Part shown: positions 1-8,396 of the stretch, one piece after another
How the letters are laid out: each line of letters starts with the position of its first letter
Position numbering within the stretch: position 1 is the first letter of the stretch
Assembly (NCBI RefSeq): GCF_004801295.1
Contig: NZ_SSOC01000001.1
Coordinates: forward strand, 186,001 to 250,000
DNA length: 64,000 nucleotides
Direction: 5' to 3'
DNA from: Pseudothauera nasutitermitis
GTDB lineage: Bacteria; Pseudomonadota; Gammaproteobacteria; Burkholderiales; Rhodocyclaceae
Position numbers and translations under genes: made by a program
Notes under the pieces: generated by a model
Seen by the model: the letters and a program-made list of their open reading frames with translations, nothing else
Database searches by the model: none
What the model was told of the DNA's origin: nothing

Positions 1-2210
1 AAGGCCGCGGCAAGTACTTCGGGCACCTGAGGATCTTGCCGCTGGAGCGCATCGGCAGCATCGGCAGCCCCTACCTGCGCCCGGTGCATGAACGTACCGG
101 CTCGAACGAATCGTCCATCGTCGAACTCGGCGCGGAGCGCGAGCAGTTCGTGCTCACCCGCTTCGAGTCGGGGCCGCCGGACGGGCGGCGCTTCGGCGTG
201 GTGGTACTGGCGCCGCTGAGCGACTTTCTCGGCCCCTTCGCGCAGGCCAAGGACAATGTGATCGTGGTCACCGTGCTGATCATGCTGGTGTTCGCGCCGC
301 TGTCCTGGATCGGCTCGCGCCAGGTGGTCAACGCGCTGAGCGTGCTGGCGGCCGATTCCGAGCGCCTCAAGCGCATGGATTTCTCCCGCAAGCCGCATCC
401 GCCGGAAACCTTCCTGTACGAGGTCAATGCGCTGGGCGAGGCGCAGTGCGTGATGCAGGAGGCCATCGAACAACGCACCAGGCAACGCGACAGGGCGCAG
501 CTCAAGCTTGCCCGCCTGGTCGATAACGGCATCCGCCTGTCGCGCCAGCAGGACCGCGACGCGCTGCTGCGCCACATCCTGTTCGGCGCGCGCGAGATCG
601 CCAACTGCGCCGCCGCCACGCTGTACCTGAAGACCGAGCGCAATACCCTGATGCTCGCCCACCGCACTCAGGAAGACACCTTGCCGGTGGCGGAAATTCC
701 GCTCTACGACGAAGCCGGCCAGCCCAACGAGCGCTTTCTGGCGGCCCACGTCGTCCTGCACGGCGAGAGCGTGGCGATCGACGACGTGCATGCGGAAACG
801 CGTTTCGACCTGACCGGCACGCGCAGCTTCAGCGAGGCCAGCGGTTTCCGTACCGTATCCATGCTGGCCGTGCCGCTGAGCCCGCGCGCGGGCGAGGTGA
901 GCGGGGTGATCCAGCTGCTCGACGCGCTGGACCCGGACACCGGCGAGGCGGTTTCCTTCGCCCCGGACATCGTCGGCTTCGTCGATGCGCTGGCCGCGCA
1001 GTCCGCCGTGGCGCTGGAGAACCGCAACCTGGTCGATGCCCAGCGCGAGCTGATGGATGCGCTGATCAAACTGCTGGCCGGCGCCATCGACGCCAAGAGC
1101 GCCTACACCGGCGGGCACTGCGAACGCGTGCCGGAACTCGCGCTGATGCTCGCGCGCGCGGCGGAAGACACCACGCACGGCCCGCTGGCCGATTTCCGCT
1201 TCCGTTCCGAGGACGAGCGCCGCGAGTTCCGCATCGGCGCCTGGCTGCACGACTGCGGCAAGGTCACCACGCCGGAATACGTGGTGGACAAGGCCACCAA
1301 GCTGGAAACCCTGTACAACCGCATCCACGAGATCCGCACGCGTTTCGAGGTGCTGCTGCGCGACGCGCGCATCGAGCAACTGGAGGCGGTGCATCTGCGC
1401 GGCGAGGATGCGGCGTGGGCCGAAGCGCGCTTCCAGGCCTGCCGTGCGCAGCTGATCGAGGATTTCGCCTTCATCGCCACGGCCAACATCGGCGGCGAGT
1501 CCATGGCGCCCGAGGACATCGAGCGCGTGCGCCGCATCGGCGCGCGGGTGTGGCTGCGCCATTTCGACGACCGCCTGGGGCTCTCGCAGGACGAACTGCG
1601 CCGCCGCGCCGCGCATCCCGCGCCTGCGCTGCCCGTGCCCGAGCCGCTGCTGGCCGACCAGCCCTGGCACGCGGTGCCACGCGAGACGCACTCGCGCGCC
1701 TACGACGCCAGCCACGGCTGGAAGCTGCGCATCCCGGAAAAGCTCTACGACTTCGGCGAGGTGTACAACCTGACGATCACGCGCGGCACGTTGACCGACG
1801 AAGAGCGCTTCAAGATCAACGAGCACATCATGCAGACCATCCTGATGCTCGAAAGCCTGCCGCTGCCGGGCAATCTGCGCCGCGTGCCGGAGTACGCCGG
1901 CACCCATCACGAAACCATGATCGGCACCGGCTATCCGCGCGGCCTGAGCGCCGAGCAGCTGTCGGTGCCCTCGCGCATCATGGCGGTGGCCGACATCTTC
2001 GAGGCGCTCACCGCCTCGGACCGGCCCTACAAGCCGATGAAGACGCTTTCCGAGGCCATCCGCATCCTGCACGGCTTCAAGCGCCGGCAGCACATCGACC
2101 CGGCGGTGTTCGACCTGTTCCTGACCTCCGGGGTGTATCTGGAATACGCCCGCCGCTTCCTGCGACCCGAGCAGATCGACGTGGTGGATATCACCCCGTA
2201 CCTGGGTTGA
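1..2210 (+). CDS. GAF and HD-GYP domain cyclic-di-GMP phosphodiesterase, 5' end outside window
   Basis: The frame is open from nucleotide 3, upstream of the first possible start (TTG at 36), so the N-terminus lies outside the window. The visible part has the end of a periplasmic sensor region, one membrane segment (about nt 255-320, VIVVTVLIMLVFAPLSWIGS), a HAMP-like linker, a GAF domain (about nt 520-1030) and a C-terminal HD-GYP domain. The HD signature LHDCGK is at about nt 1245-1262 and HHETMIGTGYP at about nt 1905-1937. Known HD-GYP proteins hydrolyse cyclic di-GMP to GMP. About 200 residues separate HD and GYP, longer than the compact family form, so there is a lineage-specific insert. 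The gene ends convergently 25 nt from the next one. Family assignment is firm; the signal sensed is unknown. Confidence 0.9.
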   Translation, partial: GRGKYFGHLRILPLERIGSIGSPYLRPVHERTGSNESSIVELGAEREQFVLTRFESGPPDGRRFGVVVLAPLSDFLGPFAQAKDNVIVVTVLIMLVFAPLSWIGSRQVVNALSVLAADSERLKRMDFSRKPHPPETFLYEVNALGEAQCVMQEAIEQRTRQRDRAQLKLARLVDNGIRLSRQQDRDALLRHILFGAREIANCAAATLYLKTERNTLMLAHRTQEDTLPVAEIPLYDEAGQPNERFLAAHVVLHGESVAIDDVHAETRFDLTGTRSFSEASGFRTVSMLAVPLSPRAGEVSGVIQLLDALDPDTGEAVSFAPDIVGFVDALAAQSAVALENRNLVDAQRELMDALIKLLAGAIDAKSAYTGGHCERVPELALMLARAAEDTTHGPLADFRFRSEDERREFRIGAWLHDCGKVTTPEYVVDKATKLETLYNRIHEIRTRFEVLLRDARIEQLEAVHLRGEDAAWAEARFQACRAQLIEDFAFIATANIGGESMAPEDIERVRRIGARVWLRHFDDRLGLSQDELRRRAAHPAPALPVPEPLLADQPWHAVPRETHSRAYDASHGWKLRIPEKLYDFGEVYNLTITRGTLTDEERFKINEHIMQTILMLESLPLPGNLRRVPEYAGTHHETMIGTGYPRGLSAEQLSVPSRIMAVADIFEALTASDRPYKPMKTLSEAIRILHGFKRRQHIDPAVFDLFLTSGVYLEYARRFLRPEQIDVVDITPYLG

Positions 2211-2235
2211 GCGGCGGGGCGGCGCCCCGCTGCGC

Positions 2236-2931
2236 TCACATACCCAGCGATTTCAGCAGTTCATCGTGTTCGGAGGAGGTGCTTGCCGGCGCGGGACGGG
2301 CCGCCGCCGCGCGTTCATTGGCGCGCACCTGTTCGAGCAGCAGGTCGGGGTCCGGCTCTTCCTGGGCGTCGAAATCGCGCAGCTTGATGAACTCGGTGTG
2401 GTCGATCGCCAGTTCGAGATAGAAGATGTTCTGGCGGCCGGTATAGAAGGTCACGCGGCGCACCTCGGGCTTTTCCAGGCGGGTATCCACGCTGAGGATC
2501 ACCGGATTGGTCAGCGCCAGCATCTTCGGCTGGTTCTGCGTGATGTGGGTCTGCAGTTCGCGCGCCACCTTGCCGGTGAAGTCGCCGACGATCTGGTTCA
2601 TCAGTTCGCCCATCACGTTGCCGACCTCGTCCGAGGTGAACGAACTGGCCAGATCCGCGCGCGCCATGCCCATGTTGAGCATGTAGCTCTCGTACAGCTC
2701 CATCGCGGCGTGCGCGGAGAAGTTGATCACCACCAGCCCGGAGAAGCCGCCGTCGAACAGCACGAAGCAGCCGATGTCCGGCTTCAGCGAGGTCTTGGTG
2801 ATGCGCTGGACCATGCCGGAGTAGCGGATTTCGCTCTGCGTGGCGATGTTGAGCACCTTGCTGACGGAATCGCACAGGCTGCGCAGGATGTCGTCGGTGC
2901 CGTAGACGGTTGGGTATTGTTGAGTGCTCAT
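2236..2931 (-). CDS. DUF3334 family protein, CheX/CheC-phosphatase-like
   Basis: A 231-residue protein starting MSTQQYPTVYG. The frame is open far upstream, but this ATG fits the end of the neighbouring gene and a typical family N-terminus. The central part (about residues 25-180) resembles the CheX/DUF3334 fold: a hydrophobic core with GCFVLFDGGFSGLVV, SAHAAMELYESY and DEVGNVMGELMNQIVGDF. The last of these resembles the E-x2-N signature helix used by CheX/CheC phosphatases, which dephosphorylate CheY-type receivers. The C-terminal 35 residues are Ala/Pro-rich. No chemotaxis genes are adjacent, so the role as a response-regulator phosphatase is only inferred from family resemblance. Confidence 0.75.
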   Translation of the reverse strand: MSTQQYPTVYGTDDILRSLCDSVSKVLNIATQSEIRYSGMVQRITKTSLKPDIGCFVLFDGGFSGLVVINFSAHAAMELYESYMLNMGMARADLASSFTSDEVGNVMGELMNQIVGDFTGKVARELQTHITQNQPKMLALTNPVILSVDTRLEKPEVRRVTFYTGRQNIFYLELAIDHTEFIKLRDFDAQEEPDPDLLLEQVRANERAAAARPAPASTSSEHDELLKSLGM

Positions 2932-3014
2932 GATGGTGGGTGGCGTACGCGGTGGGTCGTGACGCGCATGTATAGCACATACCGGCCCCGGCGAGCGGGC
3001 CGGTTTCGTCCGCG

Positions 3015-4178
3015 TCACGCGGCGGCGCGGCGGCGCAGGGCGTGCAGGGTGGCGAGGCCGAACACCAGCCCCCAGAACGCTCCGCCGATGCCGAGCAGGC
3101 CGAACCCGGAGGCGGTGGTCAGGAAGGTGACCAGCGCGGCCTCGCGTTCCGCCTCGTGTTCGAGCGCCACCGCCAGGCTGTTGGCGATGGTGCCGATCAG
3201 CGCCAGCCCGGCGATGGCCGCCACCAGCGCGTGCGGAAACGCGGCGAACAGCCCGGCCACGGTGGCGCCCAGCAGGCCGGTGATCAGGTAGAACACCCCG
3301 GCCCACACCGAGGCCAGATAGCGCCTCGCCGGATCGGGGTCGGCGTCGCGGCTCATGCAGATCGCCGCGGTGATCGCCGCCAGGTTGTACGCGAAGCCGC
3401 CGAAGGGCGCGAGCAGCACGCCGGTGGCGCCGGTCCAGCCCACCAGCGGGGCGGCCGGCACGCTGTAGCCGTTGGCACGCAGCACGGCCAGCCCCGGCAC
3501 GTTCTGCGAGGCCATGGTGACCACGAACAGCGGCAGGCCGACACCGATCAGCGTGGACAGCGAGAATTCTGGCGCGGTGAACAACGGGCGGGCGAAGGCC
3601 AGTTCGATGGCCTCGAAGCGGATCTGCCCCTGCGCGGCGGCGATCAGCAGCCCGCCGGCCAGCGCCAGCGGCACCGCGTAGCGCGGCAGCAGCCGGCGCC
3701 CGCCCAGGTACAGCGCGCACATGCCGGCCACCATCCACGGCGCGGCGCGCAGGGCGCCGAACAGCTCCAGGCCGAAGCGCAGCAGCACCCCGGCCAGCAT
3801 GGCGGCGGCCAGCGCGCGCGGCACGTGGCGCATCAGGCGGTCGAACCAGCCCAGGAAGCCGCACAGCGCGATCAGCGCCGAGCAGAACAGGAAGGCGCCC
3901 ACCGCCTGGCCCATCGACAGGCCGGCCAGCGCGCTCACCAGCAGCGCCGCACCGGGCGTCGACCAGGCAGTGAGGATGGGCGCGCGGAAGGCCAGCGACA
4001 GGCCGATGCAGGTCACCCCCATGCCGATGCCCAGTGCCCACAGCCAGGAACCCAGCTCCGCCGGCCCGGCGCCGGCCGCGCCGACGGCCTGGAAGATGAT
4101 CGCCGCCGAGCTGGTGTAGCCGACCAGCACGGCGACGAAGCCGGCGGAAACGTGCGAGAGGCTGAAATGCTTGAACAC
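3015..4178 (-). CDS. benE: BenE-family benzoate/H+ symporter
   Basis: A 387-residue, almost entirely hydrophobic protein with about 11-12 predicted membrane segments and the BenE features GYTSSAAIIFQA near the N-terminus, STPGAALL (about residues 93-100) and GFAYNLAAITAAIC (about residues 260-275). BenE proteins import benzoate with protons across the inner membrane; some homologues may carry other aromatic acids. The start MFKHFSLSH sits 95 nt from a divergently transcribed XRE-cupin regulator, with two matching operator-like palindromes in between, so that regulator probably controls this transporter. No benzoate degradation genes are visible here. Length is normal for the family. Confidence 0.88.
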   Translation of the reverse strand: MFKHFSLSHVSAGFVAVLVGYTSSAAIIFQAVGAAGAGPAELGSWLWALGIGMGVTCIGLSLAFRAPILTAWSTPGAALLVSALAGLSMGQAVGAFLFCSALIALCGFLGWFDRLMRHVPRALAAAMLAGVLLRFGLELFGALRAAPWMVAGMCALYLGGRRLLPRYAVPLALAGGLLIAAAQGQIRFEAIELAFARPLFTAPEFSLSTLIGVGLPLFVVTMASQNVPGLAVLRANGYSVPAAPLVGWTGATGVLLAPFGGFAYNLAAITAAICMSRDADPDPARRYLASVWAGVFYLITGLLGATVAGLFAAFPHALVAAIAGLALIGTIANSLAVALEHEAEREAALVTFLTTASGFGLLGIGGAFWGLVFGLATLHALRRRAAA

Positions 4179-4206
4179 GGCGGGCGGCTCCGGTGGGCTA
4201 GAATTT

Positions 4207-4259
4207 GTGCGTTATGGCGCACGGGCGGCACAGCCTAGCATTCGTGCGCTATAGCGCAC
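4207..4259. promoter_or_regulatory. Two operator-like 16-bp palindromes between benE and the XRE-cupin gene
   Basis: GTGCGTTATGGCGCAC (4207-4222) and GTGCGCTATAGCGCAC (4244-4259) are 37 bp apart start to start. The second is a perfect palindrome and the first differs at two positions. They sit inside a longer direct repeat that begins CTAG just upstream of each copy. The position between two divergent genes, one a DNA-binding regulator, makes them the likely binding sites of that regulator. Binding is inferred, not shown. Confidence 0.7.
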
Positions 4260-4273
4260 AAGAAGAGGAGGCG

Positions 4274-4873
4274 ATGGAAACGGTGGAAGCGAACGATGCA
4301 GGCATGCGTGCCGACCTGGCCAGCCGCCATCTGGCCGGCGCCCTGCGCGCGCGGCGCAAGGCGCTGGGCTGGAGCCTGGACCGCGCGGCGGCGGAAACCG
4401 GGGTCAGCAAGGCCATGCTGGGGCAGATCGAACGCGGCGAATCCAGCCCCACGGTGGCCACGCTATGGAAGATCGCCGGCGGGCTGGGCATGTCCTTGTC
4501 CAGCCTGTTGGAGCCTGCGGCCGCTGCCGGTACGCACCCGCGCCGCGCCGCCGAACTGCGCAGCCGCCCTGCGGGCGAGGGCATGCTGGTGGCGCCGCTG
4601 TTCCCGTTCGACGCGCGCACCGGCTTCGAGATCTTCGAACTGACCCTGCTGCCGGCCTACGAGCGTCTTTCCGAACCGCACGTGGCCGGCGTGGAGGAAT
4701 ACGTGCTGGTGGTGCGCGGCGCGCTGGAGGTGCTGGTCGAGGGTTCTTGGGTGGCGCTGGGCGAGGGCGAGGCGCTGCGCTTCGCCGGCGACCGCCCGCA
4801 CGGCTACCGCAACCGTGGCGCCGCGCCGGCGGTGTTCCACAACCTCATCCACTACCCTGCCGCCACGCGCTGA
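4274..4873 (+). CDS. XRE-family transcriptional regulator with cupin domain
   Basis: A 199-residue protein with an N-terminal Cro/C1-type helix-turn-helix (about residues 18-75; SLDRAAAETGVSKAMLGQIE) and a C-terminal cupin (about residues 125-195; HVAGVEEYVLVV and HGYRNRG). I chose ATG 4274 because it follows a good ribosome site (AGAGGAG); upstream in-frame starts would run through the operator. In this family the cupin senses a small metabolite and the HTH represses or activates a neighbouring gene. It is divergent from benE, with two palindromes between them, so it probably regulates benE and itself. The ligand may be the transported aromatic acid (inference). It ends one nucleotide from the convergent threonine dehydratase gene. 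Confidence 0.85.
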   Translation: METVEANDAGMRADLASRHLAGALRARRKALGWSLDRAAAETGVSKAMLGQIERGESSPTVATLWKIAGGLGMSLSSLLEPAAAAGTHPRRAAELRSRPAGEGMLVAPLFPFDARTGFEIFELTLLPAYERLSEPHVAGVEEYVLVVRGALEVLVEGSWVALGEGEALRFAGDRPHGYRNRGAAPAVFHNLIHYPAATR

Positions 4874-4874
4874 G

Positions 4875-6110
4875 CTACAGCCCGAGCAGATTGCGCACCG
4901 CCAGCCCCTCGCCGCTCAGGTGGGCGAGCAGTTCGCGCTGGTGGTCGAAGTCGCGCGTCTCCATCTGCAGGATCACCTCGGTCATGCCCACCGGCACGTG
5001 CAGTTCGCCGCGCCGGTGCTCGACGTGGCGGATGTTCATGCCCAGTTCGGCCACGTTGCGGATCAGCCGCATCAACTGGCCGGGCGCGTCGCCGATGGTC
5101 ACCGCCACGCTCATCAGGCGGCCGCTGGAGGCCAGGCCGTAGTCGATCGAGCGGCCCACCAGCGGCATGTCCACGTTGCCGCCGGAAATCACGCACACCG
5201 CGCGTTCGTTGGCGCCCAGGGTGATCTTCCTCTGCATCAGCGCGGCCAGGCCGACCACCCCGGCACCCTCGCCGATGGTGCGGGTGCGCTCCAGCAGGGT
5301 GACGATGGCCTCGGCGATGGCGTTGTCGTCCACGGTGACGATCTCGTCCACGTGGCGGGCGATGACCTGGCGGGTGAGCTCGCCGGGGCGCTTCACCTTG
5401 ATGCCGTCGGCGATGGTGTGCGCGCCGGGCGGCACCTCTTCGAGGGTGCCGTCGGCGAGGAAGCGGCGGTAGGGCGCCACCGCCTCGGTCTGCACGCCGA
5501 TCACGCGGATCGCCGGGTTCTGCAGCTTGAGTGCCAGCGCGATCCCCGAGATCAGCCCGCCGCCGCCCAGCGGCACGATGGCCAGGGTGAGGTCCGGCGC
5601 GTCTTCCAGCATCTCCAGCCCGCAACTGGCCTGGCCGGCGATCACGTCCCAGTCGTCGTAGGGGTGCAGGAAGGCCAGCCCGTCCGCCGCGGCCACGCGG
5701 CGCGCCTCGTCGGCGGCCTGTTCCAGGTTCTCGCCGTGCAGGCGAATGTCCGCGCCCAGCTTGCGGCAGGCCTGGATCTTGGTGAGCGGGGCGTTGGTGG
5801 GCATCACCACCACCGCACGCAGCCCGGCGAGCATCGCCGCGCGCGCCACGCCCTGCGCGTGATTGCCGGCCGAGGCGGCCACCACGCCCGGTGGGCGTCG
5901 GGTGGCCAGCAGGCGGTCGATCTTGTGGGTGGCGCCGCGGATCTTGAACGAGCCGGTGCGCTGCAGGTTCTCCAGCTTGAGTTGCAGGGCCAGGCCGAGT
6001 TCTTCGGAAAGCGGATCGTTGTGCCACTGCACGCTGCGGATCACCGCGTCGGCGATGCGCGTGCGGGCCTGCCGCAGGGCGGTGAGATCGAGTGGAATGG
6101 AGGCGGGCAT
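4875..6110 (-). CDS. ilvA: Threonine ammonia-lyase (threonine dehydratase) with ACT domain
   Basis: A 411-residue fold-type II PLP enzyme converting L-threonine to 2-oxobutanoate and ammonia, the first step toward isoleucine or part of threonine catabolism. The PLP lysine lies in GSFKIRGA (about residue 57), the Asn/Ser loop is SAGNHAQGVA, and the phosphate-binding glycine loop is PLGGGGLISG. The last ~80 residues form one ACT-like domain (VAVTIGDAPGQLMRLIRNVAELGMNI). Length matches the about 400-residue single-ACT type rather than the about 500-residue E. coli IlvA. The start MPASIPLDL is preceded by non-family-like sequence. Serine deamination as a side activity is possible. Confidence 0.88.
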   Translation of the reverse strand: MPASIPLDLTALRQARTRIADAVIRSVQWHNDPLSEELGLALQLKLENLQRTGSFKIRGATHKIDRLLATRRPPGVVAASAGNHAQGVARAAMLAGLRAVVVMPTNAPLTKIQACRKLGADIRLHGENLEQAADEARRVAAADGLAFLHPYDDWDVIAGQASCGLEMLEDAPDLTLAIVPLGGGGLISGIALALKLQNPAIRVIGVQTEAVAPYRRFLADGTLEEVPPGAHTIADGIKVKRPGELTRQVIARHVDEIVTVDDNAIAEAIVTLLERTRTIGEGAGVVGLAALMQRKITLGANERAVCVISGGNVDMPLVGRSIDYGLASSGRLMSVAVTIGDAPGQLMRLIRNVAELGMNIRHVEHRRGELHVPVGMTEVILQMETRDFDHQRELLAHLSGEGLAVRNLLGL

Positions 6111-6206
6111 GGGGCGATCGCAGGGGAGGTGGAGGGATGGTGGTGCATCATCGCACCGCGCGCGGTTCGGGAGAACCGCTTGTTCCGCGCTGTGCCGAAG
6201 AAAGCG

Positions 6207-6226
6207 AAAAGCCGCCCGGAGGCGGC
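6207..6226 (-). terminator. Rho-independent terminator for the iron-binding protein gene
   Basis: A 6-bp GC stem GCCGCC/GGCGGC with a 4-nt loop (6211-6226). Read on the minus strand it is followed by TTTT from 6210 to 6207. It lies about 30 nt after the stop codon of the gene ending at 6255. The stem is short, so strength is uncertain. Confidence 0.6.
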
Positions 6227-6254
6227 CTTTCGCGGGCATGCGCAGGGCAGCGGA

Positions 6255-7274
6255 TCAACGATAGCCGGCGCGGTCGAAGATGCGCTGCGCTTCGGCCACC
6301 GAGTCGGCCAGGCGGGTCATCGGCAGGGTGTCGACCTTGAACTCGCCCATCTTTTCCAGCGCCGGGTTGTCGACCTTCACGCCGGGCACGGCCGGCCATT
6401 CGTTGTTGCCGTCGGCGAAGTAGACCTGGGCCTGGTCGGAGGCCAGGTATTCGAGGAACTGCGCGGCCGCGGCCTTGTTCGGCGAGTGCTTCAGGATGCC
6501 GGCGCCGGACACGTTGATGTGCGTGCCCACGCCCTGCTGGTTGGGCCACACGAAGGCGACGGCCTCGACCACCTTCTGGTCTTCCGGCTTGGTGGAGTTG
6601 ATCAAACGGGCCAGGTAGTAGCTGTTGGCGATGGCCACGCCGCACTCGCCGGCGGCCACGGCGCGGATCTGGTCGGTGTCGCCGCCGCGCGGCGGCCGGG
6701 CGAAGTTGGCCACCAGGCCGCGCGCCCATTCCTCGGTCCTGGCGGCACCGATGTGCTCGATCAGCGCGGCGCCCAGCGAGAGGTTGTAGGGGTGGCTGCC
6801 GGAGCGCGAGCACACCTGGCCCTTGAGCGCCGGGTTGGCGAGATCCTCATAGGTCTGCACCTGCTCGGGACGGATGGTGTCCTTGTTGTAGACGATGATG
6901 CGCGCGCGCGTGGAGAAGGCGATCCAGGTGTCGGTGCGCAGATGCGCGGGGATGCGCGCGTCGATGGCCGCCGACTTGAACGGGGCGAACAGGCCCATGT
7001 CGTTGGCGCGGCCCAGGCGGGAGGCGTCCACGGTGACGAAGACGTCGGCGGGACTGTGCTCGCCCTCGTTGCGGATGCGTTCGATCAGCTCGTCCTCGCG
7101 TGCCTCGATGCGGTTCACCTTGATGCCGGTGGCCTTGGTGAAGTTGCCGTAGAGATCTTCGTCGGTCTGGTAATGGCGCGCGGAATATACGTTGACGACC
7201 TGTTCGGCGTGTACGGCCGGGGCACTCAGCCCAAGGGCGACGGCCAGGGAGGCGAGGACGGTTTTCCTGATCAT
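6255..7274 (-). CDS. Fe(III) ABC transporter periplasmic binding protein, FbpA/FutA type
   Basis: A 339-residue secreted solute-binding protein starting MIRKTVLASLAVALGLSAPA, with a classical signal peptide cleaved after AVHA. A strong ribosome site (AAGGAG) precedes the ATG. The mature protein opens VVNVYSARHYQTDEDLY and carries GVAIANSYYLARL, the tyrosine-rich iron-binding segments of the FbpA/FutA/IdiA family. It would capture ferric iron in the periplasm and hand it to an inner-membrane permease. No fbpB/fbpC genes adjoin it, so it is an orphan binding protein here. Fur-type boxes lie in the promoter it shares with the divergent DUF2325 gene, consistent with induction under iron limitation. 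Confidence 0.88.
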   Translation of the reverse strand: MIRKTVLASLAVALGLSAPAVHAEQVVNVYSARHYQTDEDLYGNFTKATGIKVNRIEAREDELIERIRNEGEHSPADVFVTVDASRLGRANDMGLFAPFKSAAIDARIPAHLRTDTWIAFSTRARIIVYNKDTIRPEQVQTYEDLANPALKGQVCSRSGSHPYNLSLGAALIEHIGAARTEEWARGLVANFARPPRGGDTDQIRAVAAGECGVAIANSYYLARLINSTKPEDQKVVEAVAFVWPNQQGVGTHINVSGAGILKHSPNKAAAAQFLEYLASDQAQVYFADGNNEWPAVPGVKVDNPALEKMGEFKVDTLPMTRLADSVAEAQRIFDRAGYR

Positions 7275-7343
7275 TTTCGGGTGTCTCCTTGTGGATGTGG
7301 CAGTTCGGATGCGTCTTCGAATCCTAGCGATACCAATTCCCAG

Positions 7344-7389
7344 TTGCAAATGAATCGTATTGCGGCTAATGTTATTGAAAATCATTCGC
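7344..7389. promoter_or_regulatory. Fur-box-like sites in a divergent iron promoter
   Basis: GTTATTGAAAATCATTCGC (7371-7389) matches 14 of 19 positions of the classical Fur box. A second AT-rich imperfect repeat, TTGCAAATGAATCGTATTGC, lies at 7344-7363. Both sit between the iron-binding protein gene (leftward) and the DUF2325 gene (rightward), in a local AT-rich stretch. The 7371 site lies just 16 nt before the DUF2325 start codon, so bound Fur would block both genes. Binding is inferred from sequence match. Confidence 0.65.
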
Positions 7390-7404
7390 AAGCAGGAGAA
7401 ACGC

Positions 7405-7746
7405 ATGAACGCACTGATCGTCGGCGCCGACCGCCTCGGCAACATTCCCGGCGTGCTGGAGCAGTTCGGCATCCGCATCGCCGCCCACGTCAGCGGGCGG
7501 GATACCACCCACCAGCGCCGCAGCGCGCCGCTGCCGGCGGGCATTCAGGTGGTCATTCTGTTCACCGATTTCCTCGGCCACAACGTGATGCAGCGCTTCC
7601 GCGAGGCAGCCAGCCGCGAAGGCGTGATGTTCGTCTGTTGCCGGCGTTCGGTCTGCGCGCTGCAGGAAGCGCTGGGCCGGCGGATGAACGAGAGCGACTG
7701 CTCGAGCTGCGCCGGCAGCAACGGCTGCAAGCGCAAGAAGCGCTGA
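7405..7746 (+). CDS. DUF2325 domain protein, probably iron-regulated
   Basis: A 113-residue protein starting MNALIVGADRLGNIP, with ribosome site AGGAGA; in-frame codons upstream would overlap the Fur-like site. The DUF2325 pattern is clear: a Rossmann-like N-terminus, a central GRD segment, VVILFTDFLGHNVMQRF and CCRRSVCALQEAL. The C-terminus has a Cys-rich basic tail (CSSCAGSNGCKRKKR), which could bind metal or a cluster. Function is unknown in the family. The Fur-type box shared with the divergent iron-binding protein gene suggests a role in iron homeostasis (inference). Confidence 0.8.
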   Translation: MNALIVGADRLGNIPGVLEQFGIRIAAHVSGRDTTHQRRSAPLPAGIQVVILFTDFLGHNVMQRFREAASREGVMFVCCRRSVCALQEALGRRMNESDCSSCAGSNGCKRKKR

Positions 7747-7798
7747 GGCCCCGGGAGGGCCGTGCAAGGATTCAGGAAAGGCGGGGAGGGCGCCGCGC

Positions 7799-8332
7799 TC
7801 AGCGCGTCGCCAGATTTTCCGTCGACGGCGCTTCGTCGCTGACCAGCCGGCGCGCGCCGCTGAAGCGCTGCGTCCAGTAGCTGGTCTGCATGCTTTCCAC
7901 CCGCACCGAACCGCCCTTGGCGGGAGCGTGCACGAACTGGCCATCGCCCAGGTAGATGCCGACGTGCGAGAAGGTGCGTCGCATGGTGTTGAAGAACACC
8001 AGATCGCCGGGCTGCAGGTCGCGGCGCGTGACGCGGTTGCCCAGGCTGGCCATTTCCCGCGCGGTGCGCGGCAGATCGAGGCCGACCGCGTTGCGGAACA
8101 CGTTCTGCACCAGTCCGCTGCAATCCAGGCCGGTTTCCGGGGAGGTGCCGCCGAAACGGTAGCGGATGCCCAGATAGCTCATGGCCTGATTGACCAGATG
8201 CTGCGTCTCGCTGACATAGTCGGCCACCGGCGCGCCGGTTTCAGCGTCGTCCGGATCGAACTCCACTGCCTGCGCGCTGGCGGGCAGCAAGATCGACAGG
8301 GCGAGGGCGGCAAGGAGTGGACGGGCACGCAT
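7799..8332 (-). CDS. Secreted NlpC/P60 family cell-wall peptidase
   Basis: A 177-residue protein with an N-terminal signal peptide (MRARPLLAALALSILLPASA, cleavage after QA) followed by a single NlpC/P60 domain. The catalytic cysteine is in LDCSGLVQNVF, the catalytic histidine in FSHVGIYLGDG and the third polar residue in VHAPAKGG. This family cleaves D-gamma-glutamyl-diaminopimelate or related stem-peptide bonds in peptidoglycan in the periplasm. An upstream ATG at 8356 would add eight residues (MRVRIVRA) before the signal peptide, so the start is not fully certain. Length and order of motifs match small secreted NlpC-type endopeptidases. Confidence 0.85.
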   Translation of the reverse strand: MRARPLLAALALSILLPASAQAVEFDPDDAETGAPVADYVSETQHLVNQAMSYLGIRYRFGGTSPETGLDCSGLVQNVFRNAVGLDLPRTAREMASLGNRVTRRDLQPGDLVFFNTMRRTFSHVGIYLGDGQFVHAPAKGGSVRVESMQTSYWTQRFSGARRLVSDEAPSTENLATR

Positions 8333-8396
8333 CGCGCGGACTATACGCACGCGCATGGACGCTGTAAAGACGTAAGGCCTTGAATTGCTGCGCGGT

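Noticed and set aside
4815-7880. Very long open frame on the plus strand opposite ilvA and the iron-binding protein gene
   Set aside because: Composition is His/Gln/Gly/Arg-rich shadow sequence of GC-rich genes on the other strand, with no domain.
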